The notes: a model not told the origin generated them from the sequence alone. Positions 12,585 to 26,939 are shown, counted from the stretch's first letter. The stretch: DNA of 64,000 nt from Alnus glutinosa (GCF_958979055.1 NC_084896.1:28643501-28707500), one strand, 5' to 3'. Made by a program: numbers and translations.

Positions 12585-15500
12585 ATGGAAGCGGAACACA
12601 GCAGCTCCTTAGAGTATACACCAACATGGATAGTTGCCATTGTCTGCTTCATTATCGTTTTCATGTCTTTTTCCGCTGAGCGCGGTCTTCATCGACTTGG
12701 GAAGGTATCCAAACTGTCGTGTCACCCTTTAGTATCATTATCACAATGCTCATAGTTATTACCTTTTTACTTTGCTGGGCCTCTCTATCTTCACTTTTTG
12801 ATCTTTTTCTGGCCAACTTTCTGGGGTAGCTTGGGAATCACTATAGTCTGAGAAAAGAAGTTTAATATAAAATTTAACTTGCTTCAGTGATCATTCAATA
12901 TGGTGGATCAAGTTTTTACTCTAGTGATAGTTCTCATTGAGATTTTAATCAAATAAAATCTTGTTAGTTCTGAAGAAAATAAGCATGGGATGTTGTATTT
13001 GTAAAGAATCTAGAGCTTGTTCTGTTTTGTCATAATTGTATACCGATCCGCTTGAATAAATTTATAAGTTCTTTTTGATAATCAGTGGAAATGTGAGTGC
13101 ATTGAAAAAATACTCAATGGAAGTAAAATTAATAGAAGGTGTCGACCCTTGTTTCTGTGAACCCTTGGCTGTTAATAAACACCTCTCTTCTGATTTCTTT
13201 TTCAAATAGTATAATATAAAACTGGTAACTTTTTTGTCAAGACCAAGGAGGAGAAACAATTTGAATGCTAAATGAATGATAAGAAGGAGGAACAATTTGA
13301 AAGCAAACGGAGAGACAAATCATATGATTATAAAGATATAGGAAACATTTTTAGGATTGTCAAGGATCATGTCAATTTTTGAATTGCTTAAAGGTTATGG
13401 AATATTTTCACAACATATTGACTGGCAACCAGCAACTCACCCAGTATCCTTCTCTGATTATGGAAACTAAAATTTTATTTCATTAAATCATTTAACTTTG
13501 GGGCTTTATGCATAATGGGAGAATCTTTAAGTAGTTTGCTGTTTGTTTGTTGGTTTCCCAATTCAGTTCTTGGAGCATAAGGATCAACATCAACTATATC
13601 AAGCCTTACAAAAATTAAAGGAAGGTTTGCTGCTCTCTCTCTCCCTCTCTCTCGCTTTGCAAAAAGCAATTGAAACCACGTTTGCAACGCTAGACAGTTT
13701 TCATCTCTTATAATTGAATTTTTCCTCGCAAATTTAGCATGACCAAATTTTTATATTCTTTTCTAAGCCTGATCAAATGTTTGTTTACAGAACTGATGCT
13801 TCTAGGGTTCATTTCCCTTCTATTAACGGTCTTTCAAGGTTTAATAAGTCGCATATGCGTACATAGTCAAGTTACCTCTTTCATGCTTCCGTGCAAGAGG
13901 GACACTATTTCCTCGAATGGTTCCGAGCATTACTCTCATCTAAATACACACAATCGACGAAGGCTTTTGTCTGAAGAGGCTAATTCAGGGCAGTGCCTAC
14001 ATGAGGTATATTATAATGTTCTCAATCATAGGCATACATTATTTTTCATATTCTCAAGATGCTTGTAATTAAATTGCTGTGCTATATAGTCAATGCCCAT
14101 GAACAACTAAGGACGATGTTATGCATACATAAATACATGTGTGTCTACGACAATGGAAAAGAAAATGAAGAATATGTAACCCATCCACTGCAAGTGCACA
14201 AGTGTAACCATACAATGGGGGCCTAGAAAATTTTTGAATTCTTAATGTGATCATTAGAGAATACCCTAATGAAACGTGGATGGATCAATAGCTAATAAAA
14301 GGAAGGCAAAAAATGACAATAATAAAGATGTTGGGCTGATGCTTATAGATGCTGATATTCAATTGATTTATAGTTATATCTCTGTTTTTTTTTTCCTCCA
14401 TACTCAGGGAAAGGTTCCATTGGTATCATTGGAAGCATTACACCAGCTGCACATTTTCATCTTTGTACTGGCAGTAGTTCATGTGATCTTCTGTGTCACT
14501 ACTATGATTCTTGGAGGAGCCAGGGTAATGTATTGATGCCTCTAACTTTAGAGTCCTTTATAAAGTAGTTTTGTTTTTTGGTTAGATTTTCAGCCAAGAA
14601 GCTGTTACACCTTATGTACAATCTTTGTGGCTCTTTTCTTTTCTTTTCTTTTTTCTTTTTCTTTTTTTTCCTCGTTCTCTCTGAGCTATCTTTGTGGCTC
14701 TTGTTCATGATAATTTAGCTACTTTGAAATGTGCACTGTTTAGGGAAAAATTGGGTATTCATATCTATATCGTCCATTTGTGGAATCATTTACAAAGCTA
14801 TTTGGCTATATATCTCATAATTTATAGTTTTTCTGTTACATATGTAGGTACGTCAGTGGAAGGCCTGGGAGGATTCAATTCGAAAATCAGGGAAGGGTAA
14901 TGTGAACCTGAATTTTTAAAATGCCTTGCATGATCTTATTTAGCTAATTAAAGTATTTTGGTTTAATTGGCATGTACGCATGAATTTAATCTTTTGTGCA
15001 GATCGGCAAAACAGCAATACTGCTCCTGGTCACCAAGAGTTCTTCAAACAACGTGCAGCTGGAAAATGGAGAAAGGCAGCTATTGTTAGTTGGATGGTGA
15101 GTTTGTGAACCCATCTATGAAAATTTTAATGAAATTCTCGAAATATCAATGTTGAGGTACCTGTATTTATCTTTTCCTTTCCTGAATGGGATGAACTCAA
15201 AGGCTTATCTGATATACTTCAATATCCCTAAATTAGTTACAAAGATCGCCATTGATACAAGAAATTGCAGTTATTTCTTCATGAGTTACAAAGAAATACA
15301 TGATTAAACACATTCTGCAAATATTATTATTATGGCTGACATCTAAATCATAGTTATTTTCTTTACATTATTAAACAATATCTTCCTGCCATGTCTCTTA
15401 ACTTAATAAAAGTTACTTTCTGATTTAAAATAACTACCAAGCAAAAAGAAACAGAAACATCAGTGCATTATGTGTCTTTTGAAAAGCAAGGGATGATCCC

Positions 15501-17812
15501 TTCGTTTCTTAATTGTCTAATTTTCTAAATTATATGTCGTATTTGCAACAATGATTTGCTTACTCCTTTTCTTTTTTCCTAACCGTTGCAAATTTCTATC
15601 TAAACTCTAATTTGTAAGAAATGGACATGGACTCTTTGGGACTTGGATGCTCCAAGCTAACAAGTCAAGCTAATCGGGGCCTTTACAATGGACAACCAAA
15701 GGCAAAAGGCACAGGCAACGATTTAACGTATATGCAATAAGCAATGCTATAAAGAGTATTACAAACCAAAATTTGCTCTTTAGGTATCAAAAAAAAAAAA
15801 AAAAGGAAAAAAAAAAAAGAAAGAAAAAGAAAATGCCTATACCTTTCTATGCAACCTGTAGCAGCTCACTATATGTGCACTTAGCAGTATCATATCATCT
15901 GAAAGTTACAATTTTGCACAGACACGCCCTTTTGTGTGCTTTAGACTAACTTCACTTAGCTCCAACATTAAGGGGGCTGGCTCATTCACATGCAAATCAC
16001 ATTACACTGTCTGGACTGTGTTATGCATGATAATGAATATCTGAACCAAATTTTGTCTATCTCTGGATGAGACATTTAATCATTTATATATGATAAATCT
16101 TTCATCTTGAACATAGTGGTATTTTTTTTAATTGTTTGAGTTTATAGAGGTTCTCTATGCCTGTAACTATATATGGATATAAAAGGTCGAAACGTTATTT
16201 CTTATGCCAATTAAAATGTTTTCCTAGTTTAAGGCTAATCTCCAATGTCCTGACACTTGGATATTTATGTTTATCGGTAGATATCGTTCTTCCAACAGTT
16301 TTATGGCTCTATTACCAAGTCAGACTACATTGTACTGCGACAAGGTTTCATCAAGGTCTAGTCTGCATCATTTCTATGTACAACATTTTGCATATCCAGT
16401 TTGTTTCATATGCTATTTTCCTTCGTTTTCTCCCTGCAGAATCACTGCCCAGGTAATCTTGAATATGATTTTCAAAAGTACTTGATGCGGACGCTTGAAT
16501 TTGATTTCAAAAAAATTGTTACCATAAGGTAAGACTTAGAGACATAGTTTAAATCTAATTATTAAACTATTTTCCTGGATTCAAATTGATTTTTTACATA
16601 AATATTGTCAACCGTAGCTGGTACCTGTGGCTGTTTGTTGTGGTTTTCTTACTGCTGAATGTGGCAGGTAATTTCCTTAGATCTTGATGTGGCAGGACTT
16701 ATACATCACATTTCATAATTTCAATTTTGAACCTTACTCGTGTCTAAAAATGAACATGCAGGATGGAACTCGTATTTTTGGTTATCCTTTTTGCCTTTGA
16801 TCGTAAGAGGTTTAGGTTGATTCCAATAGGGATTAATTAATACTGAGTTTATATATGGAATGCCATAATTAGACTAATGTTTGAGTTGTTTGGAGTGACA
16901 GATACTACTTTTTGTGGGCGCTAAGTTAGAAAATATAATCACCCGTTTGGCTCGGGAGGTAGTGGAGGAGAATGAACATGAACTTGAAGCACAGCAGGTC
17001 ACAGGGAGGAGGAGAGACCCTGAAGCAGCACCGGTGAAGCCATCAGATGAGCACTTTTGGTTTGGTCGCCCTGCCATTGTTCTTTACTTGATTCAATTCA
17101 TTTTGTTTCAGAATTCATTTGAGATTGCCTTCTTCTTCTGGATCTTGGTGAGGAAATGTATATCAGCCTGAATAGTTTAGTTCCCATTCAATTCGAAAGC
17201 CATACATGCAACTGCATTTTCACTTTCATCAAATTTACTCCTCTGCAGTGCACATACGGATTCAAATCATGCATCATTGAAAAATTGGGCTTCATCGTCA
17301 CAAGACTTATTATGGGGTAATACTGATCATACGGAACATATGTTATTTTGTGCATATTATTCACCTGCTCACATAATGGTGTTTCCTTATGCAGTGTGAT
17401 TGTTCAAGTGCTGTGCAGTTACAGCACCTTGCCTTTGTATGCTCTTGTGAGCCAGGTTAGATACACGTGCTTCCTTGTTAGCGTGATTGATAAGCTTCAC
17501 CTGAAATCTGATATCCTCTATTCTTTTCTGCCAACTCTTTTTTTTTTTTTTTTTCAAAATATTGCTCTGAAGATGGGTAGCTCGTTTAAAGAAGGCTTCT
17601 TTAACGATGATGTGGGATTAGCTTTAAAATCATGGGCTATAACTACAACAAAGGAAAGCGCAGGGAGTCAAACACAAATGGATAAAATGGCTCGAGAATC
17701 ACCTCAAAGTGCTCAAATTTCAGAGCAAGCAATGGTTGTGATTGAAGAAACTACGACATCAGTAGCACCTGATCTCCCCTCTGTAGCCCAACGTCCTTTT
17801 CCATTATCTTAA
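12585..17812 (+). CDS. MLO: MLO-like seven-transmembrane protein, complete
   Basis: Fourteen exons join in phase to 507 codons: 12585-12704, 13567-13624, 13791-14005, 14408-14524, 14848-14896, 15002-15096, 16281-16355, 16440-16528, 16618-16667, 16762-16802, 16902-17147, 17249-17316, 17395-17455, 17573-17812. MLO proteins are plasma-membrane calmodulin-binding proteins linked to powdery-mildew susceptibility and, in some clades, to root or pollen-tube signalling as Ca2+ channels. Family marks are TPTW before TM1, [16 protein letters not shown] (TM2), [40 protein letters not shown] and the calmodulin-site Trp in ALKSWA. Conserved Cys occur in RICV, MLPC and GQC. The C-terminal tail is short: compared with the second copy of exon 14, one extra T near 17800 shifts the frame to end PFPLS. 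Exons 7-14 lie in a segment repeated at 21346 onwards. Confidence 0.93.
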
Positions 17813-17930
17813 CTTACTTCAGAGATATCCTACGTATTCAGTTTCATAATGTATAAGGATATATAAGATATTTTGCTTCACTTTCATGAAAAAGGGGCAT
17901 AGCTTGTCAACAATAATAAAGGTCCATTAC
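15968..17930 (+). repeat. duplicated MLO 3' segment, copy 1 (uninterrupted)
   Basis: The segment starts in MLO intron 6 at TTAAGGGGGCTGGCTC and ends past the stop at AATAAAGGTCCAT. The same sequence recurs from 21346 and, after insertions, ends at about 41695. Over the first 900 bp I count roughly ten single-base differences, so the duplication is recent but older than the copia and Helitron insertions, which are only in copy 2. At the left breakpoint the two copies share CATTAAGGGGG. Confidence 0.92.
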
Positions 17931-20900
17931 GACCCTTTTTTTTTTTTTTTTTGATACAAAACATTTGCATAAATATTAGTCTCTTAAAATATAAACGGAT
18001 CTTCACAGTGGCACGGCGATATGTCGCAAAGCCAACACATGGTACATTTTCCATAATATGAACCTGGTATATCAGAGCATAACATCTATTCATCTATGCA
18101 GCGGAAAACATAAACCTAAATAGCGGAAATCACAGCATAAACTTCTATTACAAATAATCATAAACAAAGAGTCATATTACATCTATCTGTTTAAGTCTTT
18201 CCTCAATATAATTACATAACATAAATGGTTTTACAAGAACAAGTGACACAAACGTTACAAGCCATAAACTAAACCTATAAACAAGTGGACAACCCGTGGT
18301 CCACCAATTACGATCGTTGCGGCGTGCTTCAGTCATAACATTCAGAGTATCTTTCTACGATGCTATCAACTACGACTGGAATACCTGCAGCCAAAAGGAC
18401 ATCATCTATACGGTTGTGGGGGTTTGCCACATCCGTATAGGTGGTGGAATTATGAGCCCACCGCCTTAGCATAAATAAATACACTAAGACCTCAGAGGTA
18501 TACTATTCACTGAGTTTTCGCAAAGAACCAACTTATTATTTTTAGTCATGCTTACACTATAACAGCTACCAATTTTTATAAACTTTTGTTTGAAAATTCT
18601 CATAGCTGATATAGCATACACTGACAATTAGAAAGCATTTAAACGTACTAGGTAGCTAATATTATACGTAGAAGATTCAATATAGAAAACAATGGCATTT
18701 AAATCATGCAACCATCCGATAGAAATATACATAAGTTCTTTTTCTATTAAGACTCTTATGCATACTAATACGTCTAGCAAAATTACAATATACTTATCAT
18801 GAAAACATCACACAATTTAAACAATGCTATGTATGCTCATGATGGTCTTTTTGTTCATTATGAGCCTCACGCTCCTCTTCCATTATTATGAGCTTCACGC
18901 TCTCTTCGTTATTATGAGCCTCACACTCTCTTCTTTATTATGAGCCTCACGCTCTTTTCATTATTATGAGCCTTACGCTCTCTTCTTTATTATGAGCCTC
19001 ACGCTCTCTTCTTTATTATGAGCCTCACGCTCTCTTCATTATTATGAGCCTCACGCTCTCTTCTTTATTATGAGCTTCACGCTCTCTTCATTATTATGTG
19101 TTTGTGCTTTATGCTTTACAACTCAAACTCTATACTCCTATTCTTTACAAATCATGCTCTCTTCAAATACAATAAACCAATCAACATGAAGTTTTCATCA
19201 TTTTTCTTTGCATAATTAGAATCCCAACTGCAGTACATATTCAAACACTTTAAATCAATTCAAAACCTTTCATTCATGCATCATTTCATAACATCATTGA
19301 TATTTCAACATAATTGAAACTACTTAAAACATTCAAAGCATACATGTTAACATATCGTCGGTTCAGTAGAAAATCATCTATCATTTGCATTTCTATAAAA
19401 TACGAAAAATATCTTTTCTTAGTGAGTAGAATACTCACCTAGGCTGCATTGGACTCATGACTCGAACTCTACATTGGAGAACCAATTGGAGTCTGAAATC
19501 CAAACTCTATCCTGCAAGTAATTATGACGTCAGACTAGCCATTGAATCCCATACCCTTATAACACCTACACTACCCGCGTGTTCACACGTCGCGTTACCC
19601 GGTTCTAAAGTTAAGTAGGTACCCTTGGCTATCATTATGTTGATCATTGGTTATAAGTTAACATTATATTGCTTATTATCTTAGATATGTTTACTATTTT
19701 ATTCGCCTGTTTATTGTTAGTCCTTTTATTTACAAACCATCAAAGTAGTTTAGATTATAAAACCTTAATCCTATCTAACATATTAATTTACTAACTCTTA
19801 TTAGAATAGATTACAATCACATATTGTAGCATATTCATTTACTAAAACTTGAGTCATACATAAACCATAAAGCTAAGCATCATACTTAAGAGTCAACTTG
19901 CTATTAGTCCATAACTCTTATGAATTCTACTTTGATGTTAATTATGTCCATTACGATATCTAAATTGTTATCTATGTTTATTTGATTTATTCACTTATTA
20001 GTTATTGTATTTTCTTTATCTCAAGCTATTCGCTTCCTTAATCCATTTATTTCCTTGTTACACTTTACTAATTCTTCATTTTACCCATTTCATTTCCATT
20101 CTATTAGACACCCCAACATCCTATTCTCAATTTCAACTGTATTTCCCCTTTAAAAATACTCCAAAACCTCATCTCATTAGAAAGATCAATAGCCTAATGC
20201 AAACATCATCCAGCCTCCCACTAAGGAACTCCTCCACGAATACTTTGAAATCCTCATTTTTGTATTAAAACCAACTCCTCTATTAGTCATAAAACCAATA
20301 TCAAATCAACTATCCATAACAAGTTAACATAACTAAAATTACATTATCCAAAGACTCATTCCTAAAAGGAAATTAAACACCTAAGCTCATATTCTAACTC
20401 TACCATATTCAACCCTTTATAACCTCCCCAAGCCATAGTTCATTCAACATGTGATACTCATCCATAACCTTACATCAAGATCAATCAAAACCCCTCCTTT
20501 ACATACAATGGGCCATAGTCATTAAGGCCTACTAAGGATCAACCACAAACATTAGACACCATATAAAACTACATCCATAAATCTATCACGGGCATTAACC
20601 TTAATCCTTAACAATTAATCCTAAACTAATATCATCAAGTTACCAATCCAAACCATATTTAGGTTCAACCAAGAACACTCCTAAAAATCAATTTCCAATC
20701 TAACATTAACAACATACAATAAAGCATTAATCATAAGCTAATATAATCATCAATTTACAATCCCAAAACTATATTTGAATTTCACCAAAGCCGATTACTA
20801 ATGCATAATCAATATATCCATACAAGTAAGGAATCCAACCTAAGTCACAACTCATACGCATATGCCCTAAATCAAACCCTAAATTCGGATTTCCATCAAA

Positions 20901-21345
20901 ATAATACTACAAATCCTCCATTAATAACTAATCGTCCATAGCCAACAAAAGCCACCAAAATCAACATCACCAATGCAAATCAACCAACTAAAGCTACCAA
21001 AACCGAAATCCATACCCTGCCATACCACCATCAAAGCCAACAAGAAATCTAACACAATCAAAGCCCTAAACCCCAATTATCCATTCAGTTATTCCAAAAA
21101 TATAATAAATCACAATAAAAACCCTGGGTTTCTCAACAAATCCCAAGTCAATTTCTATTTTCGTTTATCATTACCCTAAAATTATTACCACAAACAATAA
21201 CCCATAAAACCCCTAAAATTCCATTCTATAAATCCAAAACACTTAAAATCATTCAAGAATTCACTTGAAAATTACCTAATAAAATGGAGCTCAAGAACCA
21301 CCGAAAATCAACTCTGGTTCGTCGGAGGACTCATCGGAAAACCCA
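17931..21345. mobile_element. unique 3.4 kb spacer, probably LTR-retroelement-derived
   Basis: This DNA separates the two MLO 3' copies. After a 16-base T run it opens with TGATACAAAA and closes with GAAAACCCA, so TG...CA ends are possible. It is AT-rich, lacks a coding frame and includes a 26-bp tandem array (18855-19097). On the minus strand the 18000-18450 part reads like the transcribed end of a long plant LTR, but no partner LTR, primer-binding site or target duplication is visible. A solo LTR or degraded retroelement is the best guess. Confidence 0.35.
18855..19097. repeat. 26-bp minisatellite (GAGCCTCACGCTC)
   Basis: About nine consecutive copies of a 26-bp unit read GAGCCTCACGCTCTCTTC followed by a short TTTATTAT linker, with single-base variants (GAGCTTCACG, GAGCCTTACG, CACACTC). 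The array has no coding function. Confidence 0.9.
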
Positions 21346-22247
21346 TTAAGGGGGCTGGCTCATTCACATGCAAATCACATTGCACTGTCTGGACTGTGTT
21401 ATGCATGATAATGAATATCTGAACCAAATTTTGTCTATCTCTGGATGAGACATTTAATCATTTATATATGATAAATCTTTCATCTTGCACATAGTGGTAT
21501 TTGTTTTAATTGTTTGAGTTTATTGAGGTTCTCTATGCTTGTAATTATATATGGATATAAAAGGTCGAAACATTATTTCTTATGCCAATTAAAATGTTTT
21601 CCTAGTTTAAGGCTAATCTCCAATGTCCTGACACTTGGATATTTATGTTTATCGGTAGATATCGTTCTTCCAACAGTTTTATGGCTCTATTACCAAGTCA
21701 GACTACATTGTACTGCGACAAGGTTTCATCAAGGTCTAGTCTGCATCATTTCTATGTACAACATTTTGCATATCCAGTTTGTTTCATATGCTATTTTCCT
21801 TCGTTTTCTCCCTGCAGAATCACTGCCCAGGTAATCTTGAATATGATTTTCAAAAGTACTTGATGCGGACGCTTGAATTTGATTTCAGAAAAATTGTTAC
21901 CATAAGGTAAGACTTAGAGACATAGTTTAAATCTAATTATTAAACTATTTTCCTGGATTCAAATTGATTTTTTACATAAATATTGTCAACCGTAGCTGGT
22001 ACCTGTGGCTGTTTGTTGTGGTTTTCTTACTGCTGAATGTGGCAGGTAATTTCCTTAGATCTTGATGTGGCAGGACTTATACATCACATTTCATAATTTC
22101 AATTTTGAACCTTACTCGTGTCTAAAAATGAACATGCAGGATGGAACTCATATTTTTGGTTATCCTTTTTGCCTTTGATCGTAAGTGGTTTAGGTTGATT
22201 CCAATAGGGATTAATTAATATTGAGTTTATATATGGAATGCCATAAT
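21346..22247 (+). pseudogene. MLO: MLO partial copy 2, exons 7-10
   Basis: This repeats intron 6 (part) to intron 10 (part) of the MLO gene. Exon equivalents are 21659-21733, 21818-21906, 21996-22045 and 22140-22180, with the same lengths and splice sites as copy 1. The only amino-acid change noticed is Lys to Arg in FDFRKIV. It has no exons 1-6 of its own, because the upstream neighbour is the spacer. The copia element interrupts its intron 10 at 22248. It cannot make a complete MLO by itself, although a very long transcript from the upstream promoter could in principle splice to it. Confidence 0.9.
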
Positions 22248-22675
22248 TGTTAGAAATATTCAACATATTACTGAAACTAACGTGCGCAACGGAAAACAAA
22301 TAAGACAGGATTCAGGCTTACCTCTAGCCATATTTGCTCAAGCGTCTCCACGATCCATCTGAAGAACAAAAAAGATTATTTGAGGGATCTTCTAACCTAT
22401 GCCTATTGCTTGATGGCTGTACTGATGGTGTACACAGGCACTCTATTTATAGGCTAGGTTAGGGACCCTCAAATGGTAAACACCGTATTGTTTCCTTCCA
22501 TCAAGGAAACAATATTGTTAATTGATTTTTTAAAATCAATTAACCGATTCCATATTTACGGTAATCTAAATTAATAGAAATAATCATAATACCGTATATG
22601 TTTATTAAAAAATAATAAACATAGCAAACACCGTAAATGTGATATAAAGGCCACATAAGGGAATAATATCTTACA
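22248..22675 (-). repeat. copia LTR (3' LTR on minus strand), 428 bp
   Basis: It starts TGTTAGAAATATTC and ends AATATCTTACA. Apart from length, it matches the other LTR with only a handful of substitutions. It holds one copy of the CCGATTCCATATTTACGG block that is present three times in the partner. Confidence 0.92.
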
Positions 22676-24099
22676 TTCTCCCACTTGGCCTTTATGACAC
22701 ATGACCTTATGGTATTAGGTTCTTTAGTTTGGCCAATCACTTATGGAATCCTCCCACTCAGATAAGAAATGTTTCACACGAATCATGGCGGTAAAACCAT
22801 TATAAAATTAGGTCGTCCCTTCCATGTATCACAATGTAAAACACTCATTATATGAGTAACTTATGGATAATTAAGCTTTATGAATGAACTTCCTATAAGT
22901 CATTCGGGTCCAACTTTATTTATCCTCATGGATAAAATAACAAATGTGCACAAAATCTTTATTATAATAACTTTATGTCTATAGACCAAAAAGAGACAAA
23001 TCAAGCAAAAAAAATGAATTAATGAGTCTCATATATTCCGCATGACTTTATTCTTTATTTACCGGTAAACTTTAAGTCATGGGATCCGCAATCATTAATT
23101 CAGTACTTATATGCTCAATAGACCTTTTATGTCTCTTAATGTTATCTCTCGTACTGAGATACTTGATGTCGATTTACTTCTGCTTCTACTCTTTATTATT
23201 ATAAAAGAAGATTATAGTAGAATTACCGCAGAGTATCTTTATGGTCTAACTGTAAAATCGACAATATTGAGACTTTCAACAAAATGTCTCAACCATCATG
23301 CCTGTGTACTAAATTCATAGCACGCTATAATTTTAGCTTTCTTGGTAGACGTAGCAACCATAGTCTGCATACTGCATCTTTAAGATATATCTCTCAATAA
23401 AAAGATATATATCCTAAATAGACTTTCTACTATCTACACAATCAGCAAAACTCAAATCTGAACAACTAACCACCTTCAAATGGAAAGTGTATCCTTAGGT
23501 TAAGTTGTACTTCTTGGTTCCTTGCATATACCGCAAGACTTTATTTGCAGCACTTTATTGACTCAATATACTTATTGTCAGTCATATGGTTATGTATAAT
23601 GCAGACACTTAAAACTTTTCATCTGCCCTTATTCCAATACATTTTGGGACATTAATCTGTATATAATTGGTCCCTCTTAATTGCTACTGAAGATGCAAAT
23701 CCTTCATTCTAAATTTTTCCAAAACATTTTCAATGTAGGCCTTCCGAGACAATGCTAATATTCTTTATGTCTCTGTGAATCTCTATGTCAAAAGATATAA
23801 GAGGTTTCACCCAAATCCTTCATTTCAAAGTTTTGTGAAATGAACCTTATGTAGCAAACCTAAATCACCACTTGCAAAAACAATATCTACATATAGGACT
23901 AGAAAGATTACTGTACTCCCACTAACCTTAAGGTATATATGCTAATTAACAAGGTTTTCAGTAAACAATAAAACAATTACCTTGTAAAAAGTATATCACC
24001 AGTGAGAGATCTATCACAGCCCATAAATAGAATTCTTTAATTTGCAAGCGTTCTGACTATTATTTATAAAACCTTTTGATTGTTTCATGTAAACCTCGT

Positions 24100-24586
24100 C
24101 TTTAAGATCCCCATTCAGAAAAGTTGTTTTCGCATCCACTTGATGTAGCTCTAGATAAAAAATAAGCTACTAATGCTATGATCATCTTGATGAACCATCC
24201 TTAGACACTGGAGAGAATGTTTCACGATAGTCAATGCCTTCCTTATGAGTAAAATCATTGGCTACGAGTCTAGCTCGACCCTTCAGCCATGGACTTAACT
24301 CTCACTTCATGGCACTGAATCTCAATGTGGAGTTTTTTCCACTCATAGCATGTGAAAACAAATTTGGATCATCTTTATGTCCAATGTCAACATCAGACTC
24401 TGGGAGATATACAACATGATCACTAAGAATTGTTGATCTCCTTATTCTATAGGATTTTCTTAATTTTACTTCCTCTGCATTTTGCAATGGGAGAATAGAC
24501 TTTTGAACCTGTTCTGTATGAGTTGGTTGTTCTAGAAATGATTGTGGCTCAGGATAATCAATCTGATTTTCCCTGAATACAATCAA
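24100..24586 (-). pseudogene. copia polyprotein fragment (integrase/RT junction)
   Basis: On the minus strand the open part 24302-24586 contains LRKSYRIRRSTILSDHVVYL and, further on, DDPNLFSHAMSGKNSTL. These resemble the copia linker before the reverse transcriptase (S-R-R followed by the DEP-F-AM segment). Downstream, to about 24100, come traces of GIDYRETFSPVS, a copia RT hallmark, with frameshifts. Other parts of pol are scattered through 22700-26000 with stops. Confidence 0.75.
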
Positions 24587-26939
24587 TCATCCTCTATGAG
24601 GAGGAGATTTGGCCAACTCTAGTGCTTCCTCAAATTCCAATTTATGTGAATGAGCACTCCCACCAGGTTCCGTATCCTCTAGAAACTTTACAATCAACAA
24701 CTCTAGGCTTATATGAAGGATAATAAAACATTAAAACCCTTTAAAGTTTACTAGATAGCTTATAAAAGATCCACTGGTTGTCTTTGAATCTAATTTCCTA
24801 AGGCGAGGATTATAAATCATCTCTTTAGCAAGGCAACCCCATATGTGTAAATAATTTAAACTAAGCTTCCATCTATTTCATACTTTAAAAGGTGTCTTAT
24901 GGACAACCTTAGATGGAATACTGTTTAACATATACACAACGGTCTTCAAAGCTTTACTCTATAAGGGTAATAGCAGGTCAGTATTACTAATCATTTCCCT
25001 TTGTGTGTACCTACCTTAATACTCTATGCCTATATTAGATCTTATGATCTTCAAATTGTTTCTCCTCTTCTTCCTTATAGGTATTAAAAATATTCAATAC
25101 CCCAGCTTTAATATTTAGAATATATAGATACATAAACTTTATATGGTCATCACTAAAAGAGATAAAAATATCTCTGACCATTTAGGCAATGAGTATGGAA
25201 AGGTTAACACATTTCAATGTACATGATCTCAAGAATTTTAAAAGGCTCTCTTTGGCACCTCTAATGGTCTTGTTGGTATGCTTTCCCTTATGCAGTCCAC
25301 ACAAGTACCAAAGTCAGTAAATTACCGACTTTTATTTTCTGTATAGAGATATATTTCAATCTCCAAAGCCATTACAAGAGCATTTTTTAACTTCTGAAAG
25401 ACTCTACTTTACGTCAACATCAGTATGCAGAAACAAACAAATAATTTTGTTTCAAAAGTTGGGATATAAGTCAATTTTAAATATACCTTAAATAAACCCC
25501 AACCAATATTCCACCAAAAATAAGAAAAATTTCAAGTTTAAAATAAAATTGAAATTTTTAACAAGTCAAACTAGAAAAAATAAATTTCTAAAAGATTATG
25601 GAATATAAATCATTTTTTGAGGTAAAAATTATAACTGAATTTCAAAATTAACCTATAGATCCCAACAACCTCAAATTATAAACACGTGTTATTCACTTTA
25701 AAAAAACTCTGCATTTGTGTTGACAACGTGGATTGTTAAACCATAAACAATCCACAATAAATTTGAATGAGTCACTAAAAGAGATTCACGACATACCAGA
25801 TATATGAGATTATCTTTATTTTAAGTCATTTCTTATACTTCATGCAATCTTTCTTTATATACCCTTAATTTTCCTTATTGCATGAGAAATAGGTATCTTG
25901 ATTGCCATAATACTTTATTGGCACCTTATTCTCATGCTTTAAGTGTTGGACATGATTGCATTTATTGGTCCTTCCCTTGACATGAGTAATCATGTGAACA
26001 CTTTATGGATTCTCTCATATTCTTGAACACACATGGTTAGAAGTTCACTTACTAACCATTTATCCTTATGTGTGTTAAAAGATAAAATTCTACACTTAGA
26101 AGAGAGAATTCAAAAATGAAATAGACCAACATTGACTCAAAAAATCTCAATCTTTAGGGACATAAGCTAAGTTATAATATCCTTCATTCCCATAATGAGA
26201 TTATAAACACTTTAGAAACTGTAAAAAGTTTGTCTTTAAAGCTTTTTCTATTAGGGTGCTGGCCAAATTCTGTTTGAACTTAGTAAATGTTCACAAACAA
26301 CCTTTATAAAACTTTGGCTCTAAAACATTCAGGAATAAATCCCTGATGACTTTAGTGACATGGGATTTCATGAACATCTAACTTAAGTGATTAAATCACT
26401 CCCACCGTTCATGCTTAATAATCTCACGTGTCGTACTTAATTCCACGGGAGTAGGTGGTTTGTCCACACGGAGCACCAAATTTTTAACACCCCAAATAAA
26501 AAAGCATATTAATATTTTTCAGTCAGAAAAAATATTACCTTAAAGTATTGGAATATAAAACTACCAAAAGTAGAGTAATACGAATAGCTGCAATGACCAA
26601 GAATATAAAAAATAAAAATACTTTAATGCTATGAAGTAACTTTATTTCAAATTAGCCAATGCCAATTTAAATAGTAAATTTCAACCTACCTGTGGGCAAA
26701 GGTTGCATCACGCATGAAATTTACTCTTTATTAATAAGACTAAAGCAAATTTAAATATTAATAAATAAAATTCTCCGTACCTATGGGCAACCGAGAGAAA
26801 TTTTATTTTCAATACTAAATTTGTCATCTTATTCTAATTAAGTCATAAAAATAAAAACTTCCCTGTGAGGATAAGTAATTAAATTTATGAATTAATTACA
26901 AGACGATGTTAATTTTTCTATATGAAGTTTACGTGTACG

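Noticed and set aside
16157-16485. Open frames of 99 and 72 codons, repeated at 21514-21863
   Set aside because: They are out-of-frame readings across MLO intron 6, exon 7 and intron 7. Their repetition only reflects the segment duplication.
18855-19097. CRISPR-like array
   Set aside because: The repeats are head to tail with no unique spacers, in a plant nuclear context. It is a minisatellite.
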